Source: Pirellulales bacterium (GTDB lineage Bacteria > Planctomycetota > Planctomycetia > Pirellulales > Lacipirellulaceae). Taken from it: 64,000 nt of DNA. The translations under genes were made by a program, and so were the position numbers. Location: assembly GCA_020849945.1 (NCBI GenBank), contig JADZFK010000161.1, forward strand, positions 1-64,000. The letters are read 5' to 3'. The notes below the pieces were generated by a model. It was not told where the DNA came from, did no database searches, and saw only the letters and a program-made list of their open reading frames with translations. Below, piece by piece: positions 26,145 through 34,229 of the stretch; within the stretch, counting starts at the first letter, position 1, and every line of letters begins with the position of its first letter.

Positions 26145-27038
26145 TCACTTCCAGCGAAATGCCGTCCCCGTAATTTTTTCGAAGGCCTCGATGTACTTGG
26201 CCCGGGTGTTGGCGACGACTTCTGCCGGAAGCTCGGGGGGCGGGCTGTTCTTGTCCCAGCCGCTCTGGATCAGCCAATCGCGGACGAACTGCTTATCGAA
26301 CGAGGATTGGCCTTTGCCCGGCTGATACCTATCCGCCGGCCAGAACCGCGAACTATCGGGCGTGAGGACCTCGTCGATCAAAATCAATTCGTCATCGAGC
26401 AGGCCGAACTCGAACTTTGTATCGGCGATGATGATGCCTCGCGTGGCCGCATACCCGGCACCACCGCTGTAAAGTTCAAGGCTCCGCTGCGAAAGCAACT
26501 TGGCAAGTTCACTTCCAACGCGGGCGCAGGTTTCATCATAGGAGATGTTCTCATCGTGCAGGCCCTGTTCGGCTTTGGTGGCCGGCGTGAAGATTGGTCC
26601 CGGCAGTTTATCACTTTCACTTAGGCCGGTGGGTAGTTCGATCCCGCACACAGTGCCAGTTCGTTGGTACTCGCTCCAACCCGATCCGGAAAGGTACCCG
26701 CGCACCACGCATTCGATCGGCACCACACGCGTCTTGCGGACAAGCATCGAACGGCCCTCAAGCGGCTCGCGGTCGACACCGGGGGGCAAGTCGAAGTCAT
26801 CCACGTCGCACGAGATCATGTGGTTGGGTACGTCCTTAAACTTTTCGAACCAGAAGCGGCTCAGTTGCGTCAGCACACGACCCTTATCCGGGATGCCCGT
26901 CGGCAGTACCCAATCGAACGCGCTGAGGCGGTCGGTGCTTACCAGCAGCAAGGTATCTCCCAAGTCGTAAATATCGCGCACCTTGCCGCGACGAACAGGA
27001 AGATCGGCGAGTGTGGTCTGCGTTACAACGGAGGTCAT
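26145..27038 (-). CDS. purC: SAICAR synthase (phosphoribosylaminoimidazole-succinocarboxamide synthase)
   Basis: 297 residues from [10 protein letters not shown]. It joins aspartate to CAIR using ATP in purine synthesis. Motifs: [32 protein letters not shown] (nucleotide site), [29 protein letters not shown] and [12 protein letters not shown], with [15 protein letters not shown]. It is the longer SAICAR synthase type. The frame is open to 27143, but the extension is unlikely. No other pur gene is adjacent. Confidence 0.95.
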   Translation of the reverse strand: MTSVVTQTTLADLPVRRGKVRDIYDLGDTLLLVSTDRLSAFDWVLPTGIPDKGRVLTQLSRFWFEKFKDVPNHMISCDVDDFDLPPGVDREPLEGRSMLVRKTRVVPIECVVRGYLSGSGWSEYQRTGTVCGIELPTGLSESDKLPGPIFTPATKAEQGLHDENISYDETCARVGSELAKLLSQRSLELYSGGAGYAATRGIIIADTKFEFGLLDDELILIDEVLTPDSSRFWPADRYQPGKGQSSFDKQFVRDWLIQSGWDKNSPPPELPAEVVANTRAKYIEAFEKITGTAFRWK

Positions 27039-27418
27039 GGGGATTCCTTTCGGAGGACTGGTTTGCCGAGCGAAACTTCGTGCACGGTGGAATATGCGGA
27101 CAGGAACGAACGCGTGGCTGGGGCTTTCGCCCGTAGTTATCACGGACTAAAGTCCGTGCCACGCCCGATCCGGGGGCGATGTGTTCAGCCCACGAACAAC
27201 GACTCTATAAGGACTTCATAGCCTACCTATAGAAAATATACAGCTTTTCAACCCGGGTCGGCTATGGTTGTTGCGGATCATGCTGGCCAGTAGAATCGAG
27301 TTTTTGCCGTGGGGCGAATGCCATTGCTCTGGCGACGGGCGGAACGGTCGCTGGGAACCGCGGTTTGTTGGTTGGCTGCTTTGCCAAATGTGCCGAGGCG
27401 CGCCTTGCCATGGGCCTA
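27039..27418. other. Divergent spacer with palindrome
   Basis: 380 bp between divergent purC and the GH10-like gene. It contains the palindrome CACGGACT-AA-AGTCCGTG (27141-27158) and an AT-rich stretch at about 27225-27245 (AGAAAATATACAGC) that could include a promoter. Nothing else is recognised. Confidence 0.5.
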
Positions 27419-28903
27419 ATGCGTTTTCAAGTCCACGATCGAGACCGGATTCCGCCGGGTGGGCTTGACCACGTTCACTTGTGCGGACAAGACGATCTCC
27501 CCTGGTTCTCTAGGACCTATTTCAGCGGCGATCATCTCATCATCGAACGGAACGAGGAGGATTCGGGCAAGCTGTTCGTGCCTTGGCGTGTCGACCAATC
27601 GAGCCCGCTGTTGATCAATACTTCGACGTTGTCCGAACGCGAACGCCCCTATCTGCTCGAACTCGAGCTGGCCCGGGGCATGCTGAACAACCTTCGGAAT
27701 CAAATTGCCATTTGGGAGGGCATGGGTCTGGTCGTCGGTCCGCAACTCTCGAAAGGTGTGCTGAAAGCAACGACGGAATTTTCTCGGGCAGCCACCACGC
27801 AAGAAGACCAAACGACCTCGGCAGATTGGGCGGAGCGCTCGCTCGCCTCGACCGTATCAACCATGACTTACCTGACGGAGGAGTACGTCCGGCAAGCAAC
27901 GGCTCAACGACGCGCGCAATCTCGGCCAACGACCACCTGGTTCGGCGTGAACTTGGGCAGCCAACCGCCAACGGCCAGCGTTACGCAGCACGTCGTCAAC
28001 ACGTTCAACATGGTTTCCGTGCCCGTCGGCTGGCGCGCGATTGAGGCCGTGGAAGGCCGGCGGAATTGGACAGAATCGGACGCCCTGTTCGAGTGGGCAA
28101 AGACGACCGGAATGCGTCTCTCCGCCGGGCCTCTCTTGGAACTCGACGATCGCGGGGTTCCCGATTGGACCTACTTATGGGAAGGCGATTTCGAGAGCGT
28201 GACAAGATTCTCGCTCGACCAGGTTACCGCAGTGGTCGAGCGATACCGTGGCCGAGTCCACTTGTGGCAGGTCGCGGCGCGGATGACCCACGGCCACGTG
28301 TTGGGTTTAGACGAGGGGCACCGCCTGCAACTCGTGGCGAAAGCGATTCAGACGGTTCGCAAGCTCGACCCCTCCACGCCCGTGGTCGTTTCGTTCGATC
28401 AGCCTTGGGCCGAATACATGGCCCACGAACGTTTGGACCTGGCGCCTTACCATTTTGCCGATGCGTTGGTGCGAGCGGACCTTGGGCTGGCGGGCGTGGG
28501 GCTGGAGATCAACTTCGGCTACGATCCGGGCGGCTCGGTGTATCGTGGCCCGTTGGCCATGAGCCGCCTCGTCGATATGTGGAGCCAGCTCGAAGTACCC
28601 CTTCTCGTCGCGCTGACAATGCCCAGTTCGGCCCAACAGGATCCGCGAGCAAACCCGAAGGCGAAAGTCATCGCGGGCGATTCGAGCGAGATTACCCACG
28701 AGACCCAACGAGAGTGGATCGAACAGCACCTTCCGTTACTCATGGCCAAGGGGGCCGTTCAGATTCTCTTGTGGAACCAACTTTCCGACTCGTTGCCACA
28801 CCACTATCCCCACGGCGGATTGTTCGACGCCCACGAGCAGCCGAAACCCGCGATGGAATCGCTCAAGACGATTCGTCAGCAGTTTTTCAACGGTGGCAGG
28901 TGA
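27419..28903 (+). CDS. GH10-like protein without canonical catalytic glutamates
   Basis: About 494 residues. ATG at 27419 (MRFQVHDRD) is preferred; 27410 and 27365 are also in frame. The N-terminal region (about 1-160) is an unassigned domain that also accompanies GH10-like proteins in other planctomycetes, as far as I recall. Residues about 175-490 show a GH10-type barrel (WFGVNLGSQPP; WRAIEAVEGRRNWTESDALFEWAKTTGMRLSAGPLLE). Where xylanases have WDVVNE the sequence is LWQVAAR, and the nucleophile strand (TELD) reads VALTMP. Xylanase activity is therefore doubtful. There is no signal peptide. Confidence 0.65.
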   Translation: MRFQVHDRDRIPPGGLDHVHLCGQDDLPWFSRTYFSGDHLIIERNEEDSGKLFVPWRVDQSSPLLINTSTLSERERPYLLELELARGMLNNLRNQIAIWEGMGLVVGPQLSKGVLKATTEFSRAATTQEDQTTSADWAERSLASTVSTMTYLTEEYVRQATAQRRAQSRPTTTWFGVNLGSQPPTASVTQHVVNTFNMVSVPVGWRAIEAVEGRRNWTESDALFEWAKTTGMRLSAGPLLELDDRGVPDWTYLWEGDFESVTRFSLDQVTAVVERYRGRVHLWQVAARMTHGHVLGLDEGHRLQLVAKAIQTVRKLDPSTPVVVSFDQPWAEYMAHERLDLAPYHFADALVRADLGLAGVGLEINFGYDPGGSVYRGPLAMSRLVDMWSQLEVPLLVALTMPSSAQQDPRANPKAKVIAGDSSEITHETQREWIEQHLPLLMAKGAVQILLWNQLSDSLPHHYPHGGLFDAHEQPKPAMESLKTIRQQFFNGGR

Positions 28904-28934
28904 AAAGTGGGAGGCCTCGAATCGCACGTTCGCA

Positions 28935-28980
28935 GTGGTCCCCGTGTCTCCGTGGTGTAGTCGTGAAGTTGTCTTCGCGG
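28935..28980 (-). repeat. Family 5 single arm
   Basis: The plus strand reads GTCTCCGTGGTGTAGTCGTG; the minus strand gives CACCACGGAGACACGGGGAC. No partner arm is obvious nearby. It fills the spacer between the GH10-like and STAS genes. Confidence 0.5.
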
Positions 28981-29036
28981 GATGTTTGCATGGTGTGCGT
29001 ATCGTGGCTTCGGGTAATTCTGCTCAGAAAGTTCGG

Positions 29037-29411
29037 CTAGAGATGCGCTCTTTCGCCCATCACGGCCGCTTCGCGTGAAGGATGGTTGGGCAACGCCGAT
29101 TCCAAACGGAAATCGTGTAGCGTTTCTTCGCACTCGGGAGAGAGCCCGCAGATCCGCAGCGCGCCGCCACACTGTGAAAGTCGCTCTTGCAGCATTACCA
29201 ATTGGCTCATCATGTTGCTCGGCATCTCCGCGATGTCATCAAGCTCTAGCACCAATCGGTAGATGAAATGCCGCGACGAGATCGACCACAGTTTCTCCGC
29301 GATGTGAGGAACTTCGTCGAACGGTTCTTCCCGCGAACGCAGTTTGACGAACAACCAATTCGGGCCTCGGTCCACGTTCAATTCCAAGCCATCAACATTG
29401 TGAATAGCCAT
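29037..29411 (-). CDS. STAS-domain-like protein
   Basis: 124 residues. The fold signature is visible in FVKLRSREEPFDEVPHIAEKLWSI, YRLVLELDDIAEMPSNMMSQLVMLQERL and GGALRICGLSPECEETL, the pattern of anti-sigma-factor antagonists. In SpoIIAA the strand after the central beta is followed by a phosphorylated serine; here SNMMSQ lies in that region, so Ser may be modified. No partner kinase or sigma factor is adjacent. It probably acts in a partner-switching circuit, but this is inference. Confidence 0.72.
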   Translation of the reverse strand: MAIHNVDGLELNVDRGPNWLFVKLRSREEPFDEVPHIAEKLWSISSRHFIYRLVLELDDIAEMPSNMMSQLVMLQERLSQCGGALRICGLSPECEETLHDFRLESALPNHPSREAAVMGERAHL

Positions 29412-29713
29412 GGTACGCTCCCTCTTACAAGCCGGGTGCCAGCGGGCACGTTCCGAAGAATAGAAATGCGGCGTGTAATCAGTCCGTTGTCAATCCGAGT
29501 TGAAGCCGCCCGCCGTTCGTTCATCTTATGGCGGGGCAATTCCGGTCCGCAATCCGTATACACAAAGATTTCACATGCTAGCAACAAAGCCGAACCGCCC
29601 CGCGAGGGCTCTGCCAGGGGTTGATGTTGGCTCACCCTCGGCCAAGCCGGGGACTGATTGCTTTTCAGCTTTGTAGATGACGGGTGAACAACGGATCGGC
29701 AATGGCTAACAAG
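29412..29713. other. Spacer without recognised feature
   Basis: About 300 bp between the STAS gene and the 3' end of alaS. No frame, repeat or palindrome of note was found. Confidence 0.5.
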
Positions 29714-32533
29714 CTACGTGGCGAGCATCTTGCGGATGGTATCTTTGGCAATTTGGAGAGCTTCAGGTAACTTGTGAGGTTCCTTGCCGCCGGCTTGGGC
29801 CATGTCGGCACGACCTCCGCCGCCACCTCCCACGGCACTTGCCACCGGGCGTATCCACTCGCCGGCGCTAAGTTTCCGGGCCTGTAAGTCGCGGCTGATG
29901 CCGGCAATCAACGTGACTTTGTCGTCACCCTGCCGGCTCGCAAGCAGCACGGCCGAGGATTCGGTCTTTCCACGAACCTGATCGATCAGTTGCCGCATCA
30001 GGTTTCCCTCGACCCCCGGCAGCTCGGCCACCACGACGGTAACGTCGCCCACTTGCTCAGCCGATTCGAGCAGTCGATCGCCAGAAAGCGGCCCGGCCGC
30101 CGCCCGTTCGGCCAGTTGCTTTTCGAGTTGTGCGGCTTCATTCTTTAGAGCCACGATACGCTCGGGCACCGCGAGGATGGCCACCGACAGCATGCGGCCG
30201 ACTTCGGCCAGGCTGGATTTCAACTCTCCGAAGGTTGGTTTGGCAGCCGCCATCCCAGCCGTTTGAGGCTTGGCCTGCTCGGGTGCCAAGCCGCCGGTGG
30301 CCAGTGCTTTGCGAAGTTCCTTCACGCGGCCGGCCATTGCGGTAGCGGCCGCAATCATCTCATGCGGTAGCACGCCGAGGAGTCGCGCGGCTTCGTTCGA
30401 GGCCGCTTCAATCTGTCGAATATAATCGGCCGCCTTTGCGCCGGTGAGGGCCGTGATGCGGCGTGTGCCGGCCGACACGCCCTCTTCGCTCAGGATTTCG
30501 AAGCACGCCACTTCGCTCGTGTTCGTCAGGTGGGTGCCTCCGCACAGTTCTTTGCTGAAAGCCCCCATCGAGACCATCCGCACGGGGTCGGGATACTTTT
30601 CGCCAAATAGCATCATGGCACCTTGTTGACGAGCCTCGGCGAGCGGCAGTGTTTCCCACTTAACCGGCGCGGCCGCGGTAATCTGCGTGGCGACATCCGC
30701 GCAGATCGCCGCCAGTTGCTCGGCGGAGACGGGGCTAAGGTTCGTGAAGTCGAACCGAAGCCAGTCCTCATCCACCTTCGATCCTTGTTGCTGAGCATGG
30801 GTGCCGAGGTTCTTCTGCAACGCGTAGTGAAGGATGTGCGTGGCCGAGTGCGCGCGGCGGATGCCGCCGCGGCGGTTGGTATCTACGCTGGCCCGCACCT
30901 TGGCGCCTTCGTTCATAGTGCCGCGCACAAGGTGGCCGTGGTGGATCGTGAGGCCACCATCCTTCTGGGCATCGGTTACGAGGAACTCGAAGCCATCGCC
31001 GACGAGTTTGCCCGTGTCGCCCACCTGTCCGCCACTTTCGCCGTAGAACGGGGTGCGATCGAGAACAACGCGGACCGGGTTCTTGTGTCCGACCTCTTCC
31101 ATCTTGTCGCACAGGTGATCGTTCGGGGCCGTGCCGGCAATGATTCCTTTTACAACGGCATCGGCCTCGGTCGTTTCGTAGCCCAGAAATTCGCTCGCGT
31201 GCAAGGCCTGCTTGAGCGAATCGACCGGACCGCGAGCGCCCATCACGGCGTGTTGCACCTTGCCCGAGGCTTCGCCGTGTTGCTCCATTGCGCGTTCGTA
31301 GCCTTGCCAATCGAACGCCAAATTATGTTCCGCCGCAAGCGACTCGAAGAGTTCAGGAGGCACGCCATAGGTTTGGTAAAGCTCGGCGGCAACCGCGCCA
31401 TCGACCGTGACGCGATTATCGCGCCGCATGGTGTCGAACACGCGGTCGATGTGGTTGAGACCGGCGTCGATCGTGCCGAAGAAGTTCGCCTCCTCTTTTT
31501 CGATGACCCCGCTCACGCGTTTCACCGTTTCGCCCAGTTCAGGGTAGGGCTGTTTCATCATTTCGGATACGATGGGCACGAGCTTATGCAGGAAGGGTTG
31601 GCGGAGGCCCATTTGGTGACCATCCAGCACGGCCCGACGCAGCAGCCGCTTTACCACGTACTTCTCCTTGTTCGCGCCAGGATAAACATTCTCGTGTACG
31701 GCAAACGTACATGCCCGAATGTGATCGGTAATTCGACGGAGTCGGCGACCGTCTTCCGAGTCGTATTCGTACTTCTTGCCGCAAACATCCGCGGCGGCCT
31801 GCACGATGGGGTAGAGAATATCAATGTGGTAGTTCGTCGGTACGCCTTGCAGCGTCGAAGCACACCGCTCAAGCCCCATGCCTGTATCGATGTTCTTCGA
31901 AGGCAGCGGCCGCAAGTTGTTCGGCGGCGCGCCGACCCGATTGAACTGCGTGAACACAAGGTTCCAAATTTCCACCGCCTTGCTACCTTCGGGGTGGTAA
32001 TAGATTTCGCTGCATGGCCCGCACACGCCATCCGGCCCTTGGGTCGGCGCGCTGGCGGGCCAAAAGTTCTCGTCCTCGCCACAACGCTCGATCCGCTCGG
32101 TGCGAAGGCCGATGTCTCGCTGCCAAATGCCGGCCGCTTCGTCGTCGTCGCTGTAGACCGTCACGGTCAGTCGTTCGGCCGGCAGGCCTAGCCATTTCTT
32201 ATCGGTGAGGAACTCCCAGGCCCAGTGAATGGCTTCGCGCTTGAAATAGTCGCCGAAACTGAAGTTGCCGAGCATCTCGAAGAAGGTGTGATGATAGGCC
32301 GTGCGGCCCACGTTATCGATATCACCCGTCCGCAGGCACTTCTGGCAAGTAGTTGCCCTCGTGAAATCGAGCTTCACCTTCCCCAGAAAATGGTCCTTGA
32401 ACTGATTCATGCCGGCCGGCGTGAACAGAACCGAAGGGTCCCAGGTCGGCACGAGCACATCGCTCGGGCAACGCTTGTGCCCCTTGGTTTCAAAAAAGGC
32501 AAGATACTTTTCGCGGAGTTCGTTGGTTTTCAT
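29714..32533 (-). CDS. alaS: Alanyl-tRNA synthetase
   Basis: 939 residues from MKTNELREKYLAFFETKGHKR. Class II catalytic core with PAGMNQFKDHFLG, CQKCLRTGDIDNVGRTAYHHTFFEMLGNFSFGDYFK and GMGLERCAS. The editing domain has HSATHILHYAL (HxxxH) and CGGTH, the zinc site. The C-Ala region has the DHHA1-like GGGGGGRADMAQAGG end. Full length is usual for the family. The frame continues upstream to 32575, but the conserved N-terminus fixes the start. Confidence 0.97.
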   Translation of the reverse strand: MKTNELREKYLAFFETKGHKRCPSDVLVPTWDPSVLFTPAGMNQFKDHFLGKVKLDFTRATTCQKCLRTGDIDNVGRTAYHHTFFEMLGNFSFGDYFKREAIHWAWEFLTDKKWLGLPAERLTVTVYSDDDEAAGIWQRDIGLRTERIERCGEDENFWPASAPTQGPDGVCGPCSEIYYHPEGSKAVEIWNLVFTQFNRVGAPPNNLRPLPSKNIDTGMGLERCASTLQGVPTNYHIDILYPIVQAAADVCGKKYEYDSEDGRRLRRITDHIRACTFAVHENVYPGANKEKYVVKRLLRRAVLDGHQMGLRQPFLHKLVPIVSEMMKQPYPELGETVKRVSGVIEKEEANFFGTIDAGLNHIDRVFDTMRRDNRVTVDGAVAAELYQTYGVPPELFESLAAEHNLAFDWQGYERAMEQHGEASGKVQHAVMGARGPVDSLKQALHASEFLGYETTEADAVVKGIIAGTAPNDHLCDKMEEVGHKNPVRVVLDRTPFYGESGGQVGDTGKLVGDGFEFLVTDAQKDGGLTIHHGHLVRGTMNEGAKVRASVDTNRRGGIRRAHSATHILHYALQKNLGTHAQQQGSKVDEDWLRFDFTNLSPVSAEQLAAICADVATQITAAAPVKWETLPLAEARQQGAMMLFGEKYPDPVRMVSMGAFSKELCGGTHLTNTSEVACFEILSEEGVSAGTRRITALTGAKAADYIRQIEAASNEAARLLGVLPHEMIAAATAMAGRVKELRKALATGGLAPEQAKPQTAGMAAAKPTFGELKSSLAEVGRMLSVAILAVPERIVALKNEAAQLEKQLAERAAAGPLSGDRLLESAEQVGDVTVVVAELPGVEGNLMRQLIDQVRGKTESSAVLLASRQGDDKVTLIAGISRDLQARKLSAGEWIRPVASAVGGGGGGRADMAQAGGKEPHKLPEALQIAKDTIRKMLAT

Positions 32534-33080
32534 GGAAGAGGGGATTGGATGCAGGGCGCGGCGACCGCGCCCCATACTATCCGCTGTTAATGGATGGATC
32601 GAAAGCTGCGATCGCGGAGCAACGCAATGTTAAGCCCCAACATGTACCAAGGCTGTGCGATCGCAGCGGAACGCGGCCTCCACCGGGTTTCTTGACGCCG
32701 TGCCAAGCCGGTTGCCAGCGAAGTGCTCGAATATACCGTTTTTTCCAGCTTTCGGGCAGCCCAGCCCAGCGGCCGGTAGAACGTCCGCTTCGAGAAAACA
32801 AAGTTGTCCGCTGGCCCCGCGAGAGGAAATTGTACTCCGCTCGCTCCGAACTTGTGAGGGAATGTTCATTCGAGTTAGCGGCGGCCGCCAGGCCGCTGTT
32901 TCAACCGGTCATTTCTACCACTTGTGCCGATACCGGTTGCTCGCGTTCCCAAAAAATCACAGCCTCCCTGCGAGAGGAATGTCATCTCGCGGAGCGAGAT
33001 GAGTACACTCCATCCGACCCACTACCCAGCGGCCAGGCGATGGTTTGCATCGCGGAAGAGGGGATGTTGGCGATGAGTCG
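32534..33080. other. Spacer occupied by a family 1 element
   Basis: 547 bp between alaS and the SatD-associated membrane ORF. It holds a full family 1 copy (32831-33007). The remainder, including a C-rich stretch near 32640-32790, contains no gene I can support. Confidence 0.5.
32831..33007 (-). repeat. Family 1 element, copy D (inverted)
   Basis: Left end TGTACTCCGCTCGCTCC, right end GGAGCGAGATGAGTACA; core on the plus strand TTAGCGGCGGCCGCCAGGCC, then CTGTTTCAACCGGTCAT. About 177 bp with both terminal inverted repeats present. Confidence 0.8.
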
Positions 33081-33398
33081 TTAGGGAATCATGTTGTCGA
33101 GTAACAACTTGGTGATGAGTGCTACGGCCATTCCCCAGGAGAAACTCATGAGGGTTCCTATGGTGATGTACTCGGCCTCGAGACGGTTTCTCCGGTCGCT
33201 GAGCTCGCCGAAGCGGAAGACCGATTTGGCAGCGATCAGGAAGCCAACACCCTCGGGGTGCGCGGCCAAGACCAGCAAGAAGATAAGAAAGCGTTCGAGT
33301 TGGCCGATGAGTTTTCCGCCATCGGCGAAGCCGCGAGCCTGAGGTGCCGATGCAGATGGGTCGTGTGCCGATTTGAGTTCCGTGGCGAAGCGATTCAT
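33081..33398 (-). CDS. Membrane protein related to the C-terminal part of DUF3307
   Basis: 105 residues. The region GKLIGQLERFLIFLLVLAAH, GVGFLIAAKSVFRFGELSDR and AEYITIGTLMSFSWGMAVALITKLLL matches the C-terminal membrane part of DUF3307 proteins, which often neighbour SatD genes. The N-terminal portion of a full DUF3307 (about 230 residues) is missing. The start codon overlaps the stop of a 27-residue ORF by 4 nt (ATGA). Removing two bases at that junction would fuse the frames, so a frameshift is possible. Confidence 0.6.
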   Translation of the reverse strand: MNRFATELKSAHDPSASAPQARGFADGGKLIGQLERFLIFLLVLAAHPEGVGFLIAAKSVFRFGELSDRRNRLEAEYITIGTLMSFSWGMAVALITKLLLDNMIP

Positions 33399-33478
33399 AT
33401 GTACGTCGAGACGAAGCTATTGCCGCCAATCGTGGCGAGGAAGGCTCCGGCGAGGCACACGAAGATGGCTGTGAGCAT
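33395..33478 (-). CDS. 27-residue hydrophobic small ORF
   Basis: MLTAIFVCLAGAFLATIGGN then SFVSTYI: a single membrane-spanning peptide. It precedes and overlaps the DUF3307-like ORF by 4 nt. Either it is a real small membrane protein, translationally coupled to the next gene, or it is the N-terminus of one protein split by a two-base insertion at the TACATATGAAT junction. It lies about 70 bp after the SatD-like gene, behind an AT-rich palindrome. Confidence 0.4.
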   Translation of the reverse strand: MLTAIFVCLAGAFLATIGGNSFVSTYI

Positions 33479-33504
33479 GGAAACACCAAGTTCCCGGGGT
33501 TGGA

Positions 33505-33524
33505 TATAGCGCTTATGCGCTATA
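33505..33524. promoter_or_regulatory. 20-bp palindrome, possible operator
   Basis: TATAGCGC-TTAT-GCGCTATA, perfect 8-bp arms in AT-rich DNA between the SatD-like gene and the small membrane ORFs. It could be an operator or a short hairpin. A looser second pair (ATAGCC...ACGCTAT) follows. Confidence 0.45.
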
Positions 33525-33548
33525 AATACATAATATAGCCATTAAACG

Positions 33549-34220
33549 CTATTTTCTCTGATAGCTCGCCCAGAATAGCTCGAACTCGGCAATTGCTCGA
33601 GAAATCGAGGACCAACCGGCCGATTTCAGGCTTCGGTTAACAGAGGGCTGCTCGATCCGTGGACTCCACAGCGTACCGATATCTTCTTGTTTCCAGCCTC
33701 GTAGCGCGCCAGTCATGGCGAGCGCTTGTTTTTCGGACCAATGCTGACTTGCCAGGGAATCGATCAAATCGAAAGCAAGGTCCCATTGGTGGGTTGCTTG
33801 AAGGTCGTGGGCGGCGAACGCCATGCGGCGTTTGCGAAGCCCTTCCCTCAACAATTGGCCTGATAATCGAAACGCTTCGCCATCGCCTTCGGAAACGTTC
33901 TTGCCGGGCACGAAATCGATCGCACCGATGCCGACGACGAATCGCGTATCGCACTTCAAACCGGAAGAGCGGAGGTGCGCTCGGTACAACAACCCGGCAG
34001 CAAGTGTCTTGCCTGGATTGGTTAGCAACACTTGCCAGGAATCTCCGCTGAAGATGTCAACATCGAGAGGCATCACTTTGCGTCCTAGCCATTCCTCAAG
34101 GAGCGAGGAGCCGGTTTTCATGGACTTAAAAAGCAATTCTCGTTGGAACTTGTCCAACTTAGTCGAGCCAACGACATCACCCGAAATAACACCGTATAGC
34201 TGCTCGTAATCAATATTCAT
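33549..34220 (-). CDS. SatD-like protein with class III cyclase-like features
   Basis: 223 residues. YGVISGDVVGSTKLD opens the protein and DVDIFSGDSWQVLL follows. Asp15 and Asp60 lie 45 residues apart, the spacing of the two metal-binding aspartates of class III nucleotidyl cyclases (FxDIVGST ... GD). TRFVVGIGAID and DGEAFRLSGQLLREG match later cyclase strands, but the residues at the usual Asn and Arg positions are Arg and Gln, so catalysis may differ or be lost. The C-terminal part looks like an HTH (MTGALRGWKQEDIGTLW). It starts 9 bp after the transporter ATPase stop, so it may be read as part of that operon. Confidence 0.72.
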   Translation of the reverse strand: MNIDYEQLYGVISGDVVGSTKLDKFQRELLFKSMKTGSSLLEEWLGRKVMPLDVDIFSGDSWQVLLTNPGKTLAAGLLYRAHLRSSGLKCDTRFVVGIGAIDFVPGKNVSEGDGEAFRLSGQLLREGLRKRRMAFAAHDLQATHQWDLAFDLIDSLASQHWSEKQALAMTGALRGWKQEDIGTLWSPRIEQPSVNRSLKSAGWSSISRAIAEFELFWASYQRK

Positions 34221-34229
34221 GGCAGGCGG

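Noticed and set aside
30623-32191. Plus-strand open frame of 522 codons opposite alaS
   Set aside because: It is the reverse of a certain alaS gene in high-GC DNA; no domain resemblance.
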